In this document: piece by piece, positions 50,483-60,755 of the stretch
Position numbering within the stretch: the first letter of the stretch is position 1
How the letters are laid out: the number at the start of each line of letters is the position of its first letter
Assembly (NCBI RefSeq): GCF_021530565.1
Contig: NZ_JAKGBI010000017.1
Coordinates: 83,802-147,801, forward strand
Direction: 5' to 3'
DNA length: 64,000 nt
From: Pseudoalteromonas sp. SMS1
GTDB lineage: Bacteria; Pseudomonadota; Gammaproteobacteria; Enterobacterales; Alteromonadaceae
Notes under the pieces: model-generated
Database searches by the model: none
What the model saw: the letters and a program-made list of their open reading frames with translations, nothing else
Told to the model about the DNA's origin: nothing
Made by a program: the position numbers and the translations under genes

Positions 50483-50511
50483 TTTACATGGCGTAAAAAT
50501 TAGACTATAAT
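50483..50511 (+). promoter_or_regulatory. Sigma-70 promoter for rplJL
   Basis: TTTACA (50483-50488) and TATAAT (50506-50511) are 17 nt apart, close to consensus. The spacer and -10 lie inside an inverted repeat (50488-50524; ATGGCGTAAAA with TTTTGCGCCAT, one wobble). E. coli has an equivalent promoter between rplA and rplJ. Confidence 0.82.
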
Positions 50512-50620
50512 TTTGCGCCATTTCGTTGAGAAGTCACTTCCAACGAAGCAAAGAATTCGGGTTGAAGCGCATAATTTCGAACTGTTGTTTATCAAATTTG
50601 GTCTACAATAAAATCGATAA

Positions 50621-50725
50621 ATTGCGTTTCCGTCCAAGACCGTAGGTGTAACTTTGTTACTTAATCTTCCTACGTAGACGGTGTGAATCCCAGCTAGATT
50701 TTCCTAATCTTCTGGTTCTCGCCGT
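50621..50725 (+). ncRNA. L10 leader (ribosomal protein L10 autoregulatory element)
   Basis: The core CCGTCCAAGACCGTAGG and the partner CCTACGTAGACGG form the conserved L10-binding stem (CCGTC 50630-50634 with GACGG 50677-50681; CGTAGG 50641-50646 with CCTACG 50669-50674) with the CCAAGA kink-turn part. L10-L12 binding here represses rplJL translation. The rest of the 335-nt gap holds the promoter and a late hairpin TAGGGA/TCCCTA (50768-50784). Confidence 0.9.
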
Positions 50726-50803
50726 AAAAAGCAGCTCAAGGTCACTTGGCTTTGAGTAAAGTAGAACTAGGGACATGTTCCCTATCAACCAGGAGTAACA
50801 CCC

Positions 50804-51298
50804 ATGGCTTTAAATCTTCAAGACAAAAAAGCAATTGTTGCTGAAGTCAACGAAGCTGCCAAAGGTGCTCTATCTGCAGTAGTTGCAGATTCTCGTGGTG
50901 TAACAGTAGATGCGATCACTGCGCTTCGTAAAGAAGCTCGTGAAGCTGGCGTATGGATGAAAGTTGTCCGTAACACGCTTGCTAAACGCGCTGTTGAAGG
51001 TACTGATTATGAGTGCCTTAACGAATCGCTAGTAGGCCCAAGCCTAATCGCTTTCTCTTCAGAGCACCCAGGTGCTGCTGCTCGTATCTTTGCTGATTTC
51101 GCAAAGAAAAACGAGTTGTTCGAACTGAAAGCGGCTGCATTTGAAGGCAATGTTGTAGACGTAGATATGCTTGCTAAGCTACCTACTTACGACGAAGCTG
51201 TTGCACGCTTAATGAGCGCTATGAAAGAAGCGTCAGCTGGTAAATTGGTTAAAACAATTGAAGCTGTACGTGTTCAGAAAGCTGAAGAAGCTGCTTAA
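50804..51298 (+). CDS. rplJ: 50S ribosomal protein L10
   Basis: A 164-aa stalk-base protein (E. coli 165). It starts MALNLQDKKAIVAEVNEAAKGALSAVVADSRGVTVDAIT, with the conserved NTLAKRAVEGT in its RNA-binding region, and ends in the helical L12-binding tail KLVKTIEAVRVQKAEEAA. AGGAG precedes ATG 50804, and its translation is likely controlled by the leader upstream. rplL follows after 72 nt. Confidence 0.98.
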   Translation: MALNLQDKKAIVAEVNEAAKGALSAVVADSRGVTVDAITALRKEAREAGVWMKVVRNTLAKRAVEGTDYECLNESLVGPSLIAFSSEHPGAAARIFADFAKKNELFELKAAAFEGNVVDVDMLAKLPTYDEAVARLMSAMKEASAGKLVKTIEAVRVQKAEEAA

Positions 51299-51370
51299 TC
51301 GCACCTTTTACACTTTCATCAATAAATTTTTTTGAACCTCATGGGTTCGTGATTAATTAGGAAACTTAAA

Positions 51371-51733
51371 ATGTCTGTAACTAAAGACCAAATCCTTGAC
51401 GCGATTGCTGAAATGTCAGTAATGGAAGTTGTTGAACTAGTTGAAGCAATGGAAGAAAAATTCGGCGTAACTGCAGCTGCTGCTGTTGTTGCTGCTGGTC
51501 CTGCTGAAGCTGCTGAAGAGAAGACTGAGTTCGACGTAATCCTAGCTGGCGCTGGCGGTAACAAAGTTGCTGCTATCAAAGCTGTACGTGGTGCAACTGG
51601 TCTTGGCCTTAAAGAAGCAAAAGCTCTTGTTGAGTCTGCTCCTGCGCCAATCAAAGAAGCTGTTTCTAAAGAAGAAGCTGAAGCACTTAAGAAAGATCTT
51701 GAAGAAGCTGGTGCTGAAGTTGAGATCAAGTAA
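51371..51733 (+). CDS. rplL: 50S ribosomal protein L7/L12
   Basis: A 120-aa acidic stalk protein (E. coli 121). The N-terminal dimer helices (MSVTKDQILDAIAEMSVMEVVELVEAMEEKFGV) are followed by an Ala-rich hinge and the C-terminal factor-binding domain (EFDVILAGAGGNKVAAIKAVRGATGLGLKEAKALVE). TTAGGAAAC precedes ATG 51371. An attenuator hairpin separates it from rpoB. Confidence 0.98.
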   Translation: MSVTKDQILDAIAEMSVMEVVELVEAMEEKFGVTAAAAVVAAGPAEAAEEKTEFDVILAGAGGNKVAAIKAVRGATGLGLKEAKALVESAPAPIKEAVSKEEAEALKKDLEEAGAEVEIK

Positions 51734-51771
51734 TCTAGCATATGCTAGGTTCGCTGCCTGAGAAATCAGGC

Positions 51772-51805
51772 AAGGGCTGGTGATTTTTTAATCACCGGCC
51801 CTTTT
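51772..51805 (+). terminator. Attenuator/terminator between rplL and rpoB
   Basis: AAGGGCTGGTGATT pairs with AATCACCGGCCCTT (one wobble) around TTTT and is followed by TT. E. coli has a partial terminator at the same place that lets only part of the transcripts continue into rpoBC. Confidence 0.87.
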
Positions 51806-51996
51806 GCGCTCTAGAGCGAAAGTATTACTATTGCGCAAAAAAAACCTAAATTCTGCAAGTTTTTCAATGGTTTAATCTTATTGGGAACTGTCGGGTTTGG
51901 GGAGACAATTTAGATGTTGTTATCATGGCTTAGATGCCAATGAATGCTGTTCTGCATGAACAGGTTGGGTCAAAGATCAGCAAGCTGAGGAACCCC

Positions 51997-54900
51997 ATGG
52001 CTTACTCTTATTCTGAAAAGAAACGTATCCGTAAGGATTTTGGTAAACGTCCACAAGTTTTGGATATACCTTTCCTTTTGCAAACGCAGTTGGAATCGTT
52101 CAAAAAATTCATTACTCCGGACGCGGATGGCGATACTGGATTGGAAGCTGCATTCCGTTCTGTATTTCCAATCAAAAGCTACTCGGGCAATTCTGAACTT
52201 CAATACGTGAGTTACCGTATCGGAGAACCAGTATTCGATGTAAAAGAATGTCAAATTCGCGGTGTGACTTATTCTGCTCCACTTCGCGTTAAATTACGTC
52301 TTGTGCTAATGGACAAAGAAGCGCCAGGCACAGTAAAAGACATTAAAGAGCAAGAAGTTTACATGGGCGAGATCCCGCTCATGACAGACACAGGTACTTT
52401 CGTTATCAACGGTACCGAGCGTGTTATCGTTTCTCAGCTACACCGTTCACCTGGTGTATTCTTTGATAACGACCGCGGTAAATCTCACTCTTCGGGTAAA
52501 GTGCTCTATAATGCACGTGTAATCCCTTACCGTGGTTCATGGTTAGACTTTGAATTCGATGTTAAAGATAACCTATTCGTTCGTATTGACCGTCGTCGTA
52601 AGCTACCAGCTTCAATCATTTTACGTGCACTTGAATTCACAACTGAAGAAATTCTTGAGTTGTTCTTCGAGACAACTGCGTTTGAAGTATCAAACGGTAA
52701 AGTGATGATGGAACTAGTACCATCTCGCCTACGTGGTGAGACTGCTGCATTTGATCTGAAAGATGCAGACGGCGAAGTGCTAGTTGAACAGGGCCGTCGT
52801 ATCACAGCTCGTCACATCAAAAACATCGAGAAAAAAGGTATCACGCAACTTGAAGTACCACATGAGTACATCATCGGTCGTGTTATAGCTAAAAACTACA
52901 TCGATGAATCAACAGGTGAAATCATCGCTGAAGCGAACGCTGAATTGTCGCTTGAGTTGATGGCAGAGCTTGTGAAGGCTGGCCACACCAAAATTGATAC
53001 TTTATATATCAATGAAGTAGATAGCGGTGCGTATATGTCAGAGACAGTGCGTATTGATTCTTCTTCAAACCGCCTTGAAGCATTGGTAGAAATCTACCGT
53101 ATGATGCGCCCAGGTGAGCCACCAACGAAAGACGCTGCTGAAGCTTTATTCGACAACCTATTCTTCTCTGATGAGCGTTATGACCTGTCTACTGTTGGTC
53201 GTATGAAGTTTAATAGCCGTGTGGGTTATGACTCAGACACAGGCCCAGGCACGCTGAGCAAAGAAGACATCGTTTCTGTTATGAAAGTACTAATCGACAT
53301 TCGTAACGGTAAAGGTGAAGTGGATGATATCGACCACTTAGGTAACCGTCGTATTCGTTCTGTTGGTGAAATGGCTGAAAACCAATTCCGCGTTGGTCTA
53401 GTGCGTGTTGAGCGTGCTGTTCGTGAGCGTCTAAGTCTAGGTGACCTAGATAACGTGATGCCACAGGATTTGATCAATGCTAAGCCGATTTCTGCAGCTG
53501 TTAAAGAATTTTTTGGTTCTTCTCAGTTGTCGCAGTTCATGGACCAAAACAACCCTCTTTCAGAAGTAACACATAAGCGTCGTATTTCTGCACTAGGTCC
53601 GGGTGGTTTAACACGTGAACGTGCTGGCTTCGAAGTACGTGACGTACACGTAACTCACTACGGTCGTGTTTGTCCTATCGAAACGCCTGAAGGTCCAAAC
53701 ATCGGTCTAATCAACTCACTATCTACGTATGCACGTACCAACGATTATGGTTTCCTTGAAACACCATATCGTAAAGTAGTAGACGGCATCGTAACTGACG
53801 AAGTTGATTACCTATCTGCAATTGAAGAAGGTCAATTTGTTATCGCACAGGCGAACACTAACTTGACTGAAGCGAACCAATTTGCAGAAGAGCTAATTCC
53901 ATGTCGTTATAAAGGTGAGTCAACCTTTATGCCTAGCGACAGCATCCAGTATATGGATGTATCGCCTCAACAGGTTATCTCGGTTGCAGCTGCACTTATC
54001 CCATTCCTAGAGCACGATGATGCGAACCGTGCATTGATGGGATCGAACATGCAACGTCAAGCAGTACCAACGTTACGCGCTGACAAGCCGTTAGTGGGTA
54101 CAGGTATCGAGCGTACACTTGCAAAAGATTCAGGTGTAACAATCGTTGCTAAGCGTGGCGGTGTCGTTAAGTACGCTGATGCGAGCCGTATTGTTGTTAA
54201 CGTTAATGAAGATGAGCGCGTTCCAGGTGAAGCGGGTATCGACATTTACAACTTAACTAAGTACACACGTTCAAACCAAAACACGTGTATCAACCAAAAA
54301 CCAACTTGTATGGTTGGTGAGCCAGTAGTACGCGGCGACGTACTTGCCGATGGTCCTTCAACAGACCTTGGTGACTTGGCACTTGGTCAGAACTTACGTG
54401 TTGCGTTCATGCCTTGGAATGGTTACAACTTCGAGGATTCAATCCTACTTTCTGAGCGAGTTGTACAAGAAGATCGCCTAACGACGATCCACATTCAAGA
54501 GCTTCAGTGTATCGCGCGTGATACTAAGCTTGGTCCTGAAGAGATCACTGCTGATATCCCTAATGTCGGTGAGTCTGCGCTTGGCAAACTAGATGAGTCA
54601 GGTGTTGTTTACATCGGTGCAGAAGTGAAAGGCGGCGACATCTTAGTCGGTAAAGTAACGCCTAAAGGTGAAACGCAACTTACACCAGAAGAAAAGCTAC
54701 TACGTGCGATCTTCGGTGAGAAAGCGTCTGATGTTAAAGACAGCTCTCTACGCGTCCCTAACTCTGTATCTGGTACTGTTATCGACGTGCAGGTATTCAC
54801 TCGTGATGGCGTTGAAAAAGACAAGCGTGCACTAGAAGTTGAAGAAATGCAGCTTCGTGAAGCGAAAAAAGACTTCAACGAAGAATTTAAGATCCTTGAA

Positions 54901-56022
54901 GGCGGTATCTTAACGCGTGCACGTAAATTACTTGTTGAATCTGGGCAAAATGAAGATGCTATCGCACTTCTGAGCACTGAAAAGCTATTAACTCAGAGCC
55001 TTGCTGATGAAGCACAACAAGCTGAGCTTGAACAACTAGCTGCGCAGTATGATGAGCTTAAAGCTGAATACGACAAGAAGTTTGAGAACAAACGTCGCAA
55101 GATCACACAGGGTGATGACCTAGCGCCGGGCGTACTTAAGATTGTTAAAGTTTACCTAGCTGTTAAACGTCGTATCCAACCAGGTGATAAGATGGCTGGT
55201 CGTCACGGTAACAAAGGTGTTATCTCGACAATCGTACCAGTAGAAGATATGCCATACGATGAAAGAGGTCGTACGGTAGACATCGTTCTTAACCCACTAG
55301 GTGTACCATCTCGTATGAACATCGGTCAGATCCTTGAAACGCATATGGGTCTGGCAGCACGTGGTATCGGTGAGCGCATCGAAGACATGATGAAAGAGCA
55401 AGCGGAGCTTCATGAGCTACGTGACTTCATCAAGAAAGCGTATGAGCTTGGTGACTGCCGTCAAGAAGTAGACATTGCTAGTTTCTCTGATGATGAAGTT
55501 CGTCGTCTTGCTATCAACCTTAAAGGTGGTCTACCAATCGCGACGCCAGCATTCGATGGTGCTAAAGAAAGCGAAATCAAAGAGCTACTAGAGCTGGGTG
55601 GTTACCCGTCAAGTGGTCAGGTTACGCTTTATGATGGTCGTACTGGTGATGCGTTTGAGCGTCAAGTAACCGTAGGTTACATGTACATGCTGAAACTAAA
55701 CCACTTAGTAGACGACAAGATGCACGCACGTTCAACGGGTTCTTACAGCCTAGTTACTCAGCAGCCGCTGGGTGGTAAAGCACAGTTCGGTGGACAGCGT
55801 TTCGGTGAGATGGAGGTATGGGCATTAGAAGCATACGGTGCAGCCTATACACTACAGGAAATGTTGACAGTTAAGTCGGATGACGTAAATGGTCGTACGA
55901 AGATGTATAAGAACATCGTAGACGGTAACCATAAGATGGAACCGGGTATGCCAGAGTCATTCAACGTATTGTTGAAAGAAATCCGCTCGCTAGGTATCAA
56001 CATCGAGTTGGAAGAAAGTTAA
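51997..56022 (+). CDS. rpoB: DNA-directed RNA polymerase subunit beta
   Basis: A 1341-aa subunit (E. coli 1342). It starts MAYSYSEKKRIRKDFGKRPQVLDIPFLLQ at ATG 51997, after GAGGA; an upstream ATG at 51934 would add 21 residues not found in the family. The rifampicin-pocket segment SSQLSQFMDQNNPLSEVTHKRRISALGPGGL is of the wild-type, sensitive form. The catalytic-region and flap segments (for example GDKMAGRHGNKGVIS) and the C-terminal GGKAQFGGQRFGEMEVWALEAYGAAYTLQE are intact. rpoC follows after 104 nt. Confidence 0.99.
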   Translation: MAYSYSEKKRIRKDFGKRPQVLDIPFLLQTQLESFKKFITPDADGDTGLEAAFRSVFPIKSYSGNSELQYVSYRIGEPVFDVKECQIRGVTYSAPLRVKLRLVLMDKEAPGTVKDIKEQEVYMGEIPLMTDTGTFVINGTERVIVSQLHRSPGVFFDNDRGKSHSSGKVLYNARVIPYRGSWLDFEFDVKDNLFVRIDRRRKLPASIILRALEFTTEEILELFFETTAFEVSNGKVMMELVPSRLRGETAAFDLKDADGEVLVEQGRRITARHIKNIEKKGITQLEVPHEYIIGRVIAKNYIDESTGEIIAEANAELSLELMAELVKAGHTKIDTLYINEVDSGAYMSETVRIDSSSNRLEALVEIYRMMRPGEPPTKDAAEALFDNLFFSDERYDLSTVGRMKFNSRVGYDSDTGPGTLSKEDIVSVMKVLIDIRNGKGEVDDIDHLGNRRIRSVGEMAENQFRVGLVRVERAVRERLSLGDLDNVMPQDLINAKPISAAVKEFFGSSQLSQFMDQNNPLSEVTHKRRISALGPGGLTRERAGFEVRDVHVTHYGRVCPIETPEGPNIGLINSLSTYARTNDYGFLETPYRKVVDGIVTDEVDYLSAIEEGQFVIAQANTNLTEANQFAEELIPCRYKGESTFMPSDSIQYMDVSPQQVISVAAALIPFLEHDDANRALMGSNMQRQAVPTLRADKPLVGTGIERTLAKDSGVTIVAKRGGVVKYADASRIVVNVNEDERVPGEAGIDIYNLTKYTRSNQNTCINQKPTCMVGEPVVRGDVLADGPSTDLGDLALGQNLRVAFMPWNGYNFEDSILLSERVVQEDRLTTIHIQELQCIARDTKLGPEEITADIPNVGESALGKLDESGVVYIGAEVKGGDILVGKVTPKGETQLTPEEKLLRAIFGEKASDVKDSSLRVPNSVSGTVIDVQVFTRDGVEKDKRALEVEEMQLREAKKDFNEEFKILEGGILTRARKLLVESGQNEDAIALLSTEKLLTQSLADEAQQAELEQLAAQYDELKAEYDKKFENKRRKITQGDDLAPGVLKIVKVYLAVKRRIQPGDKMAGRHGNKGVISTIVPVEDMPYDERGRTVDIVLNPLGVPSRMNIGQILETHMGLAARGIGERIEDMMKEQAELHELRDFIKKAYELGDCRQEVDIASFSDDEVRRLAINLKGGLPIATPAFDGAKESEIKELLELGGYPSSGQVTLYDGRTGDAFERQVTVGYMYMLKLNHLVDDKMHARSTGSYSLVTQQPLGGKAQFGGQRFGEMEVWALEAYGAAYTLQEMLTVKSDDVNGRTKMYKNIVDGNHKMEPGMPESFNVLLKEIRSLGINIELEES

Positions 56023-56126
56023 TCCGACCGGCAGCTCTGATGAGCTGCCAATCCGGACTGTAACTGTAAAGAATGAAGGGGTGAGCAATGCTTGCCCTCA
56101 AGATTAACTCCGACAGGAGAGCTAAG

Positions 56127-59100
56127 GTGAAAGACTTACTTAAGTTTCTGAAGCAACAAAATAAGACCGAAGAATTCGATGCAATTCGCATTGGTCTTTC
56201 TTCGCCAGACATGGTTCGCTCATGGTCATACGGTGAAGTAAAGAAACCTGAGACAATCAACTACCGTACTTTCAAGCCTGAGCGTGACGGCTTATTCTGT
56301 GCCCGTATTTTCGGCCCAGTAAAAGATTACGAATGTTTGTGTGGTAAATACAAGCGATTAAAACACCGTGGTGTTATCTGTGAGAAGTGTGGCGTTGAAG
56401 TGACACTAACTAAAGTGCGTCGTGATCGTATGGGTCACATTGAGCTTGCAAGCCCAGTTGCGCACATTTGGTTCCTTAAATCACTACCGTCTCGTATCGG
56501 CTTAATGCTTGATATGACACTTCGTGACATCGAACGCGTACTGTACTTCGAATCTTTCGTAGTAACAGAGCCTGGTATGACAACGCTTGAGCGTGGTCAG
56601 CTACTAGGTGAAGAAGAGTACCTAGATGCACTTGAAGAGCACGGTGATGAGTTCGAAGCTAAGATGGGTGCAGAAGCTGTACTTGATCTGTTGCGCGAAC
56701 TAGACCTTGGTCAACTAATCGCAGAAATGCGTGAAGAGTTACCTACAATTAACTCTGAGACTAAGCGTAAGAAAATTACTAAGCGTCTTAAGCTTATGGA
56801 GTCATTCCACCAATCAGGTAACAACCCTGAGTGGATGATCATGAGCGTATTACCAGTACTTCCACCAGATCTACGTCCTCTAGTTCCACTAGATGGCGGT
56901 CGTTTTGCGACTTCAGATCTGAACGACTTATACCGTCGTGTTATCAACCGTAACAACCGTCTGAAGCGTCTACTTGACTTAGCGGCACCAGACATCATCG
57001 TACGTAACGAAAAGCGTATGTTACAAGAAGCGGTAGATGCACTACTTGATAACGGTCGTCGTGGTCGTGCGATCACGGGTTCTAACAAGCGTCCACTTAA
57101 GTCGCTTGCAGACATGATCAAAGGTAAGCAAGGTCGTTTCCGTCAAAACCTTCTTGGTAAGCGTGTTGACTACTCGGGCCGTTCTGTAATCACAGTTGGT
57201 CCAACACTTAAACTTCACCAGTGTGGTCTTCCGAAGAAGATGGCACTAGAGCTATTCAAGCCATTCATCTACGGTAAGCTAGAGCGCCGTGGTATGGCGA
57301 CTACCATCAAAGCTGCGAAGAAGATGGTAGAGCGTGAAGTACCAGAGGTTTGGGACGTACTTGATGAAGTGATCCGTGAACACCCAGTTCTATTGAACCG
57401 TGCTCCTACACTTCACAGACTTGGTATCCAAGCATTTGAACCGGTACTAATCGAAGGTAAAGCAATCCACCTACATCCATTGGTGTGTGCGGCGTATAAC
57501 GCTGACTTTGATGGTGACCAAATGGCGGTACACGTACCGTTGACATTAGAAGCACAGTTAGAAGCACGTGCACTAATGATGTCCACAAACAACATCCTTT
57601 CACCTGCAAGTGGTGAGCCTATCATCGTACCTTCACAGGACGTTGTATTAGGTCTTTACTACATGACGCGTGATCGCATCAATGCGAAAGGCGAAGGTAT
57701 TGCGTTTAAAGACCCGAAAGAAGCTGAAAAAGCATACCGTACAGGCACAGCTGAGCTTCACGCACGCGTTAAAGTTCGTTTAACAGAAACCATTGTTGAC
57801 GAAGAGACTGGCGAGCGTTCGGAAAAAACACACATTGTTGATACCACAGTAGGTCGAGCGATCCTTTCATTGATCATGCCAAAAGGTCTACCGTTTGAGC
57901 TTATCAACAGAGCACTTGGTAAGAAGCAGATCTCTGGTCTTCTTAATGAGTGTTACCGTCGCCTAGGTCTGAAAGACACAGTCGTGTTTGCTGACCAAGT
58001 GATGTACACAGGTTTCCACTATGCGATGAAGTCAGGTGTATCTATCGGTATTAACGATATGGTTATTCCACCTACTAAAACTGAAATCATCGAGCGCGCT
58101 GAAGCTGAAGTTGCTGAAATCAACCAACAGTTCCAGTCTGGTCTTGTAACAGCAGGTGAGAAATACAACAAAGTTATCGATATCTGGTCACGTGTTAACG
58201 AAAACCTTTCACGTGAAATGATGGCGAACTTATCGAAAGACACTGTAGTGAATGCCCAGGGTGAAGAAGAGCAACAAGACTCTTTCAACTCAGTATTCAT
58301 GATGGCCGACTCGGGCGCACGTGGTAGTGCAGCTCAGATACGTCAGCTAGCGGGTATGCGTGGTCTAATGGCACGTCCAGATGGTTCAATCATCGAGACG
58401 CCTATCACAGCTAACTTCCGTGAAGGTCTAAACGTACTTCAGTACTTCATCTCGACGCACGGTGCTCGTAAAGGTCTTGCCGATACCGCACTTAAGACAG
58501 CGAACTCGGGTTACCTAACTCGTCGTCTAGTAGACGTTGCACAAGATTTGGTTATCAACGAATCAGATTGTGGCACGTTAGAAGGTCTAGTAATGAAGCC
58601 GCTAATCGAAGGTGGTGACGTTGTAGAACCACTTCGCGAGCGTGTTCTAGGTCGTGTTGTTGCTGAAGACGTATGTAAGCCAGGTACTGACATCGTTCTT
58701 GTTGAGCGTAACGTAATGCTAGACGAAAAACTGTGTGACCTGTTAGAAGAGCACTCAGTAGATGAAGTGAAAGTTCGCTCTGTAATCACTTGTGAAAATG
58801 ACTTTGGTGTGTGTGCATTCTGTTACGGTCGTGACCTTGCACGTGGCCACATCATCAATCCAGGTGAGGCAGTCGGTGTAATCGCTGCTCAGTCAATCGG
58901 TGAGCCAGGTACACAGCTTACGATGCGTACGTTCCACATTGGTGGTGCGGCATCAAGAGCATCTGCTGAAAACAGCGTACAAGTTAAAAACAACGGTAGC
59001 ATGAAGTTACACAATGCAAAATATGTATTGAATACTGATGGCAAGATCGTTGTAACTTCACGTTCGACTGAAATCACCGTTATCGATGAGCAAGGTCGTG

Positions 59101-60308
59101 AGAAAGAGCGTTATAAAGTACCTTACGGTGCAGTTCTTTCTGTACAGGATGGCGCTGAAGTTAAAGGTAACGACATTGTTGCTACGTGGGACCCGCATAG
59201 CCACCCAATCGTTATCGAGCACCAGTCAAAAGTATCGTTCAGCGATATCGATGACTCAAACACAGAAGCTCAGACTGATGAGCTTACTGGTCTAACGCGT
59301 GTTGTTGTTAAAGATTTAGCTAAGGTGAATGCAAAAGAGCCTAAGTTAATCATTGAAAACGAAGAGCGTGGCCTACAAGAGATTCGTCTGCCTTCATTCA
59401 CCACGATTGAAATCACAGATGGTGCAACTGTTCAGCCGGGTGACGTATTAGCACGTATCCCGCAAGAAGGTTCGAAGACTCGTGATATCACCGGTGGTCT
59501 ACCTCGAGTTGCTGACCTATTCGAAGCGCGTAAGCCAAAAGATCCTGCAATCCTTGCTGAAATCACTGGTACTGTAAGCTTCGGTAAAGAGACGAAGGGT
59601 AAGAAGCGTCTAGTAATTACACCTGATCAAGGTGATGCTTACGAAGAGATGATTCCTAAGTGGCGCCAGCTTAACGTGTTCGAAGGTGAGCAGGTTGCTA
59701 AAGGTGAAGTTATCGCCGACGGTCCTGAGTCTCCACATGACATCCTACGTCTACGTGGTGTGACTGATGTATCAAACTACATCACGAACGAAGTTCAGGA
59801 AGTTTACCGTCTACAAGGTGTAAAGATTAACGATAAGCACATTGAGACGATTGTTCGTCAGATGCTGCGTAAGTGTATCATCCTTGATGGTGGTGATACT
59901 GAGTTCCTAGCAGGCGAGCAAGCTGAAGTGGCACGCGTAAACATCGCAAACCGTGAGCTTGAGAAGCAAGGTAAGATCCCAGCTAAATTTGAAATTCAGC
60001 TAATGGGTATTACTAAAGCGTCACTGGCAACTGAATCGTTTATCTCTGCGGCATCGTTCCAGGAGACAACGCGTGTTCTAACAGAAGCAGCTGTTAACGG
60101 TAAGAGTGATGAGCTACGTGGTCTGAAAGAAAACGTAATCGTTGGTCGTCTAATTCCGGCGGGTACTGGTTTCGCATATCACCAAGATCGTATCAACCGT
60201 CGCAAAGAAAGTGAATTGCCGGTTGAAGAGCAAACAGTAAGTGCAGAAGAAGCGTCACAAGCGCTAACAGACGCATTAAATGCTGACTTGCTTGGTGGTA
60301 ATGAATAA
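56127..60308 (+). CDS. rpoC: DNA-directed RNA polymerase subunit beta'
   Basis: A 1393-aa subunit (E. coli 1407). The zinc site CLCGKYKRLKHRGVICEKCGVEV, the active-site NADFDGDQMAVHVPL, the trigger-loop region and the second zinc site CENDFGVCAFCYGRDLARGH are intact. The start is GTG 56127 (VKDLLKFLKQQNKTEEFDAI), as in E. coli, with AGGAG 8 nt before it; ATG 56088 would add 13 residues that contain that binding site. The C-terminal tail is somewhat shorter than in E. coli. A terminator follows. Confidence 0.99.
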   Translation: MKDLLKFLKQQNKTEEFDAIRIGLSSPDMVRSWSYGEVKKPETINYRTFKPERDGLFCARIFGPVKDYECLCGKYKRLKHRGVICEKCGVEVTLTKVRRDRMGHIELASPVAHIWFLKSLPSRIGLMLDMTLRDIERVLYFESFVVTEPGMTTLERGQLLGEEEYLDALEEHGDEFEAKMGAEAVLDLLRELDLGQLIAEMREELPTINSETKRKKITKRLKLMESFHQSGNNPEWMIMSVLPVLPPDLRPLVPLDGGRFATSDLNDLYRRVINRNNRLKRLLDLAAPDIIVRNEKRMLQEAVDALLDNGRRGRAITGSNKRPLKSLADMIKGKQGRFRQNLLGKRVDYSGRSVITVGPTLKLHQCGLPKKMALELFKPFIYGKLERRGMATTIKAAKKMVEREVPEVWDVLDEVIREHPVLLNRAPTLHRLGIQAFEPVLIEGKAIHLHPLVCAAYNADFDGDQMAVHVPLTLEAQLEARALMMSTNNILSPASGEPIIVPSQDVVLGLYYMTRDRINAKGEGIAFKDPKEAEKAYRTGTAELHARVKVRLTETIVDEETGERSEKTHIVDTTVGRAILSLIMPKGLPFELINRALGKKQISGLLNECYRRLGLKDTVVFADQVMYTGFHYAMKSGVSIGINDMVIPPTKTEIIERAEAEVAEINQQFQSGLVTAGEKYNKVIDIWSRVNENLSREMMANLSKDTVVNAQGEEEQQDSFNSVFMMADSGARGSAAQIRQLAGMRGLMARPDGSIIETPITANFREGLNVLQYFISTHGARKGLADTALKTANSGYLTRRLVDVAQDLVINESDCGTLEGLVMKPLIEGGDVVEPLRERVLGRVVAEDVCKPGTDIVLVERNVMLDEKLCDLLEEHSVDEVKVRSVITCENDFGVCAFCYGRDLARGHIINPGEAVGVIAAQSIGEPGTQLTMRTFHIGGAASRASAENSVQVKNNGSMKLHNAKYVLNTDGKIVVTSRSTEITVIDEQGREKERYKVPYGAVLSVQDGAEVKGNDIVATWDPHSHPIVIEHQSKVSFSDIDDSNTEAQTDELTGLTRVVVKDLAKVNAKEPKLIIENEERGLQEIRLPSFTTIEITDGATVQPGDVLARIPQEGSKTRDITGGLPRVADLFEARKPKDPAILAEITGTVSFGKETKGKKRLVITPDQGDAYEEMIPKWRQLNVFEGEQVAKGEVIADGPESPHDILRLRGVTDVSNYITNEVQEVYRLQGVKINDKHIETIVRQMLRKCIILDGGDTEFLAGEQAEVARVNIANRELEKQGKIPAKFEIQLMGITKASLATESFISAASFQETTRVLTEAAVNGKSDELRGLKENVIVGRLIPAGTGFAYHQDRINRRKESELPVEEQTVSAEEASQALTDALNADLLGGNE

Positions 60309-60340
60309 GCCATAGCTACATACTGATTTCAGTATATTTT

Positions 60341-60369
60341 AAAAGGCCGTCCTTAGGACGGCTTTTTTG
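60341..60369 (+). terminator. Terminator after rpoC
   Basis: GCCGTCC and GGACGGC around TTA, flanked by AAAAG and TTTTTT, form a strong terminator 33 nt after the rpoC stop. Confidence 0.93.
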
Positions 60370-60755
60370 ATCGAATACGCAAGCAATTCAAACAGTTCGT
60401 TTAAGTTAAGAATTGAAATGTAAAACATACTGTCATCTACCAATTTATCGAATCTGGTATACTCATTTCTTAAGATTGATTGTCGAGTTGATGAGGAATG
60501 GCTTTTTATGGTTGTTAAACGTCGTTCAGCTTCAAACTTGTGATACACCTCAGCGTTTGTACCTTCCTCTGCACTTTATGCTCTCAAAACAACAAAATTA
60601 GCGAAAAATACGGTCATGAAATGGATTTTTATTGACAGGTTAATCTTTGCTCATTAAAATTCGGCCACCCATTTACTCGTTCTATCAAAATGGCACGAAT
60701 AATTGGGTCGATTTTATTTTTTCAGTAGTAATTTTAACTAATCAGGAGCTATTTA
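60370..60755 (+). promoter_or_regulatory. Str-operon promoter region
   Basis: TTGACA (60632-60637) and TAAAAT (60655-60660) are 17 nt apart, a near-ideal sigma-70 promoter about 90 nt before rpsL. AGGAG precedes the rpsL ATG. The first ~250 nt after the rpoC terminator show no supported gene. Confidence 0.85.

Noticed and set aside
51319..51741. 140-codon leftward frame over rplL
   Set aside because: It is the antisense of an Ala/Glu-rich ribosomal protein gene; its composition (Ala/Ser/Ile runs) is the mirror image of that gene.
56711..57121. 136-codon leftward frame over rpoC
   Set aside because: Antisense of a strongly conserved coding segment; Arg/Ser-rich and without any family feature.
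60413..60601. 62-codon frame between rpoC and rpsL
   Set aside because: No binding site and no recognisable features; the region is better explained as promoter space.
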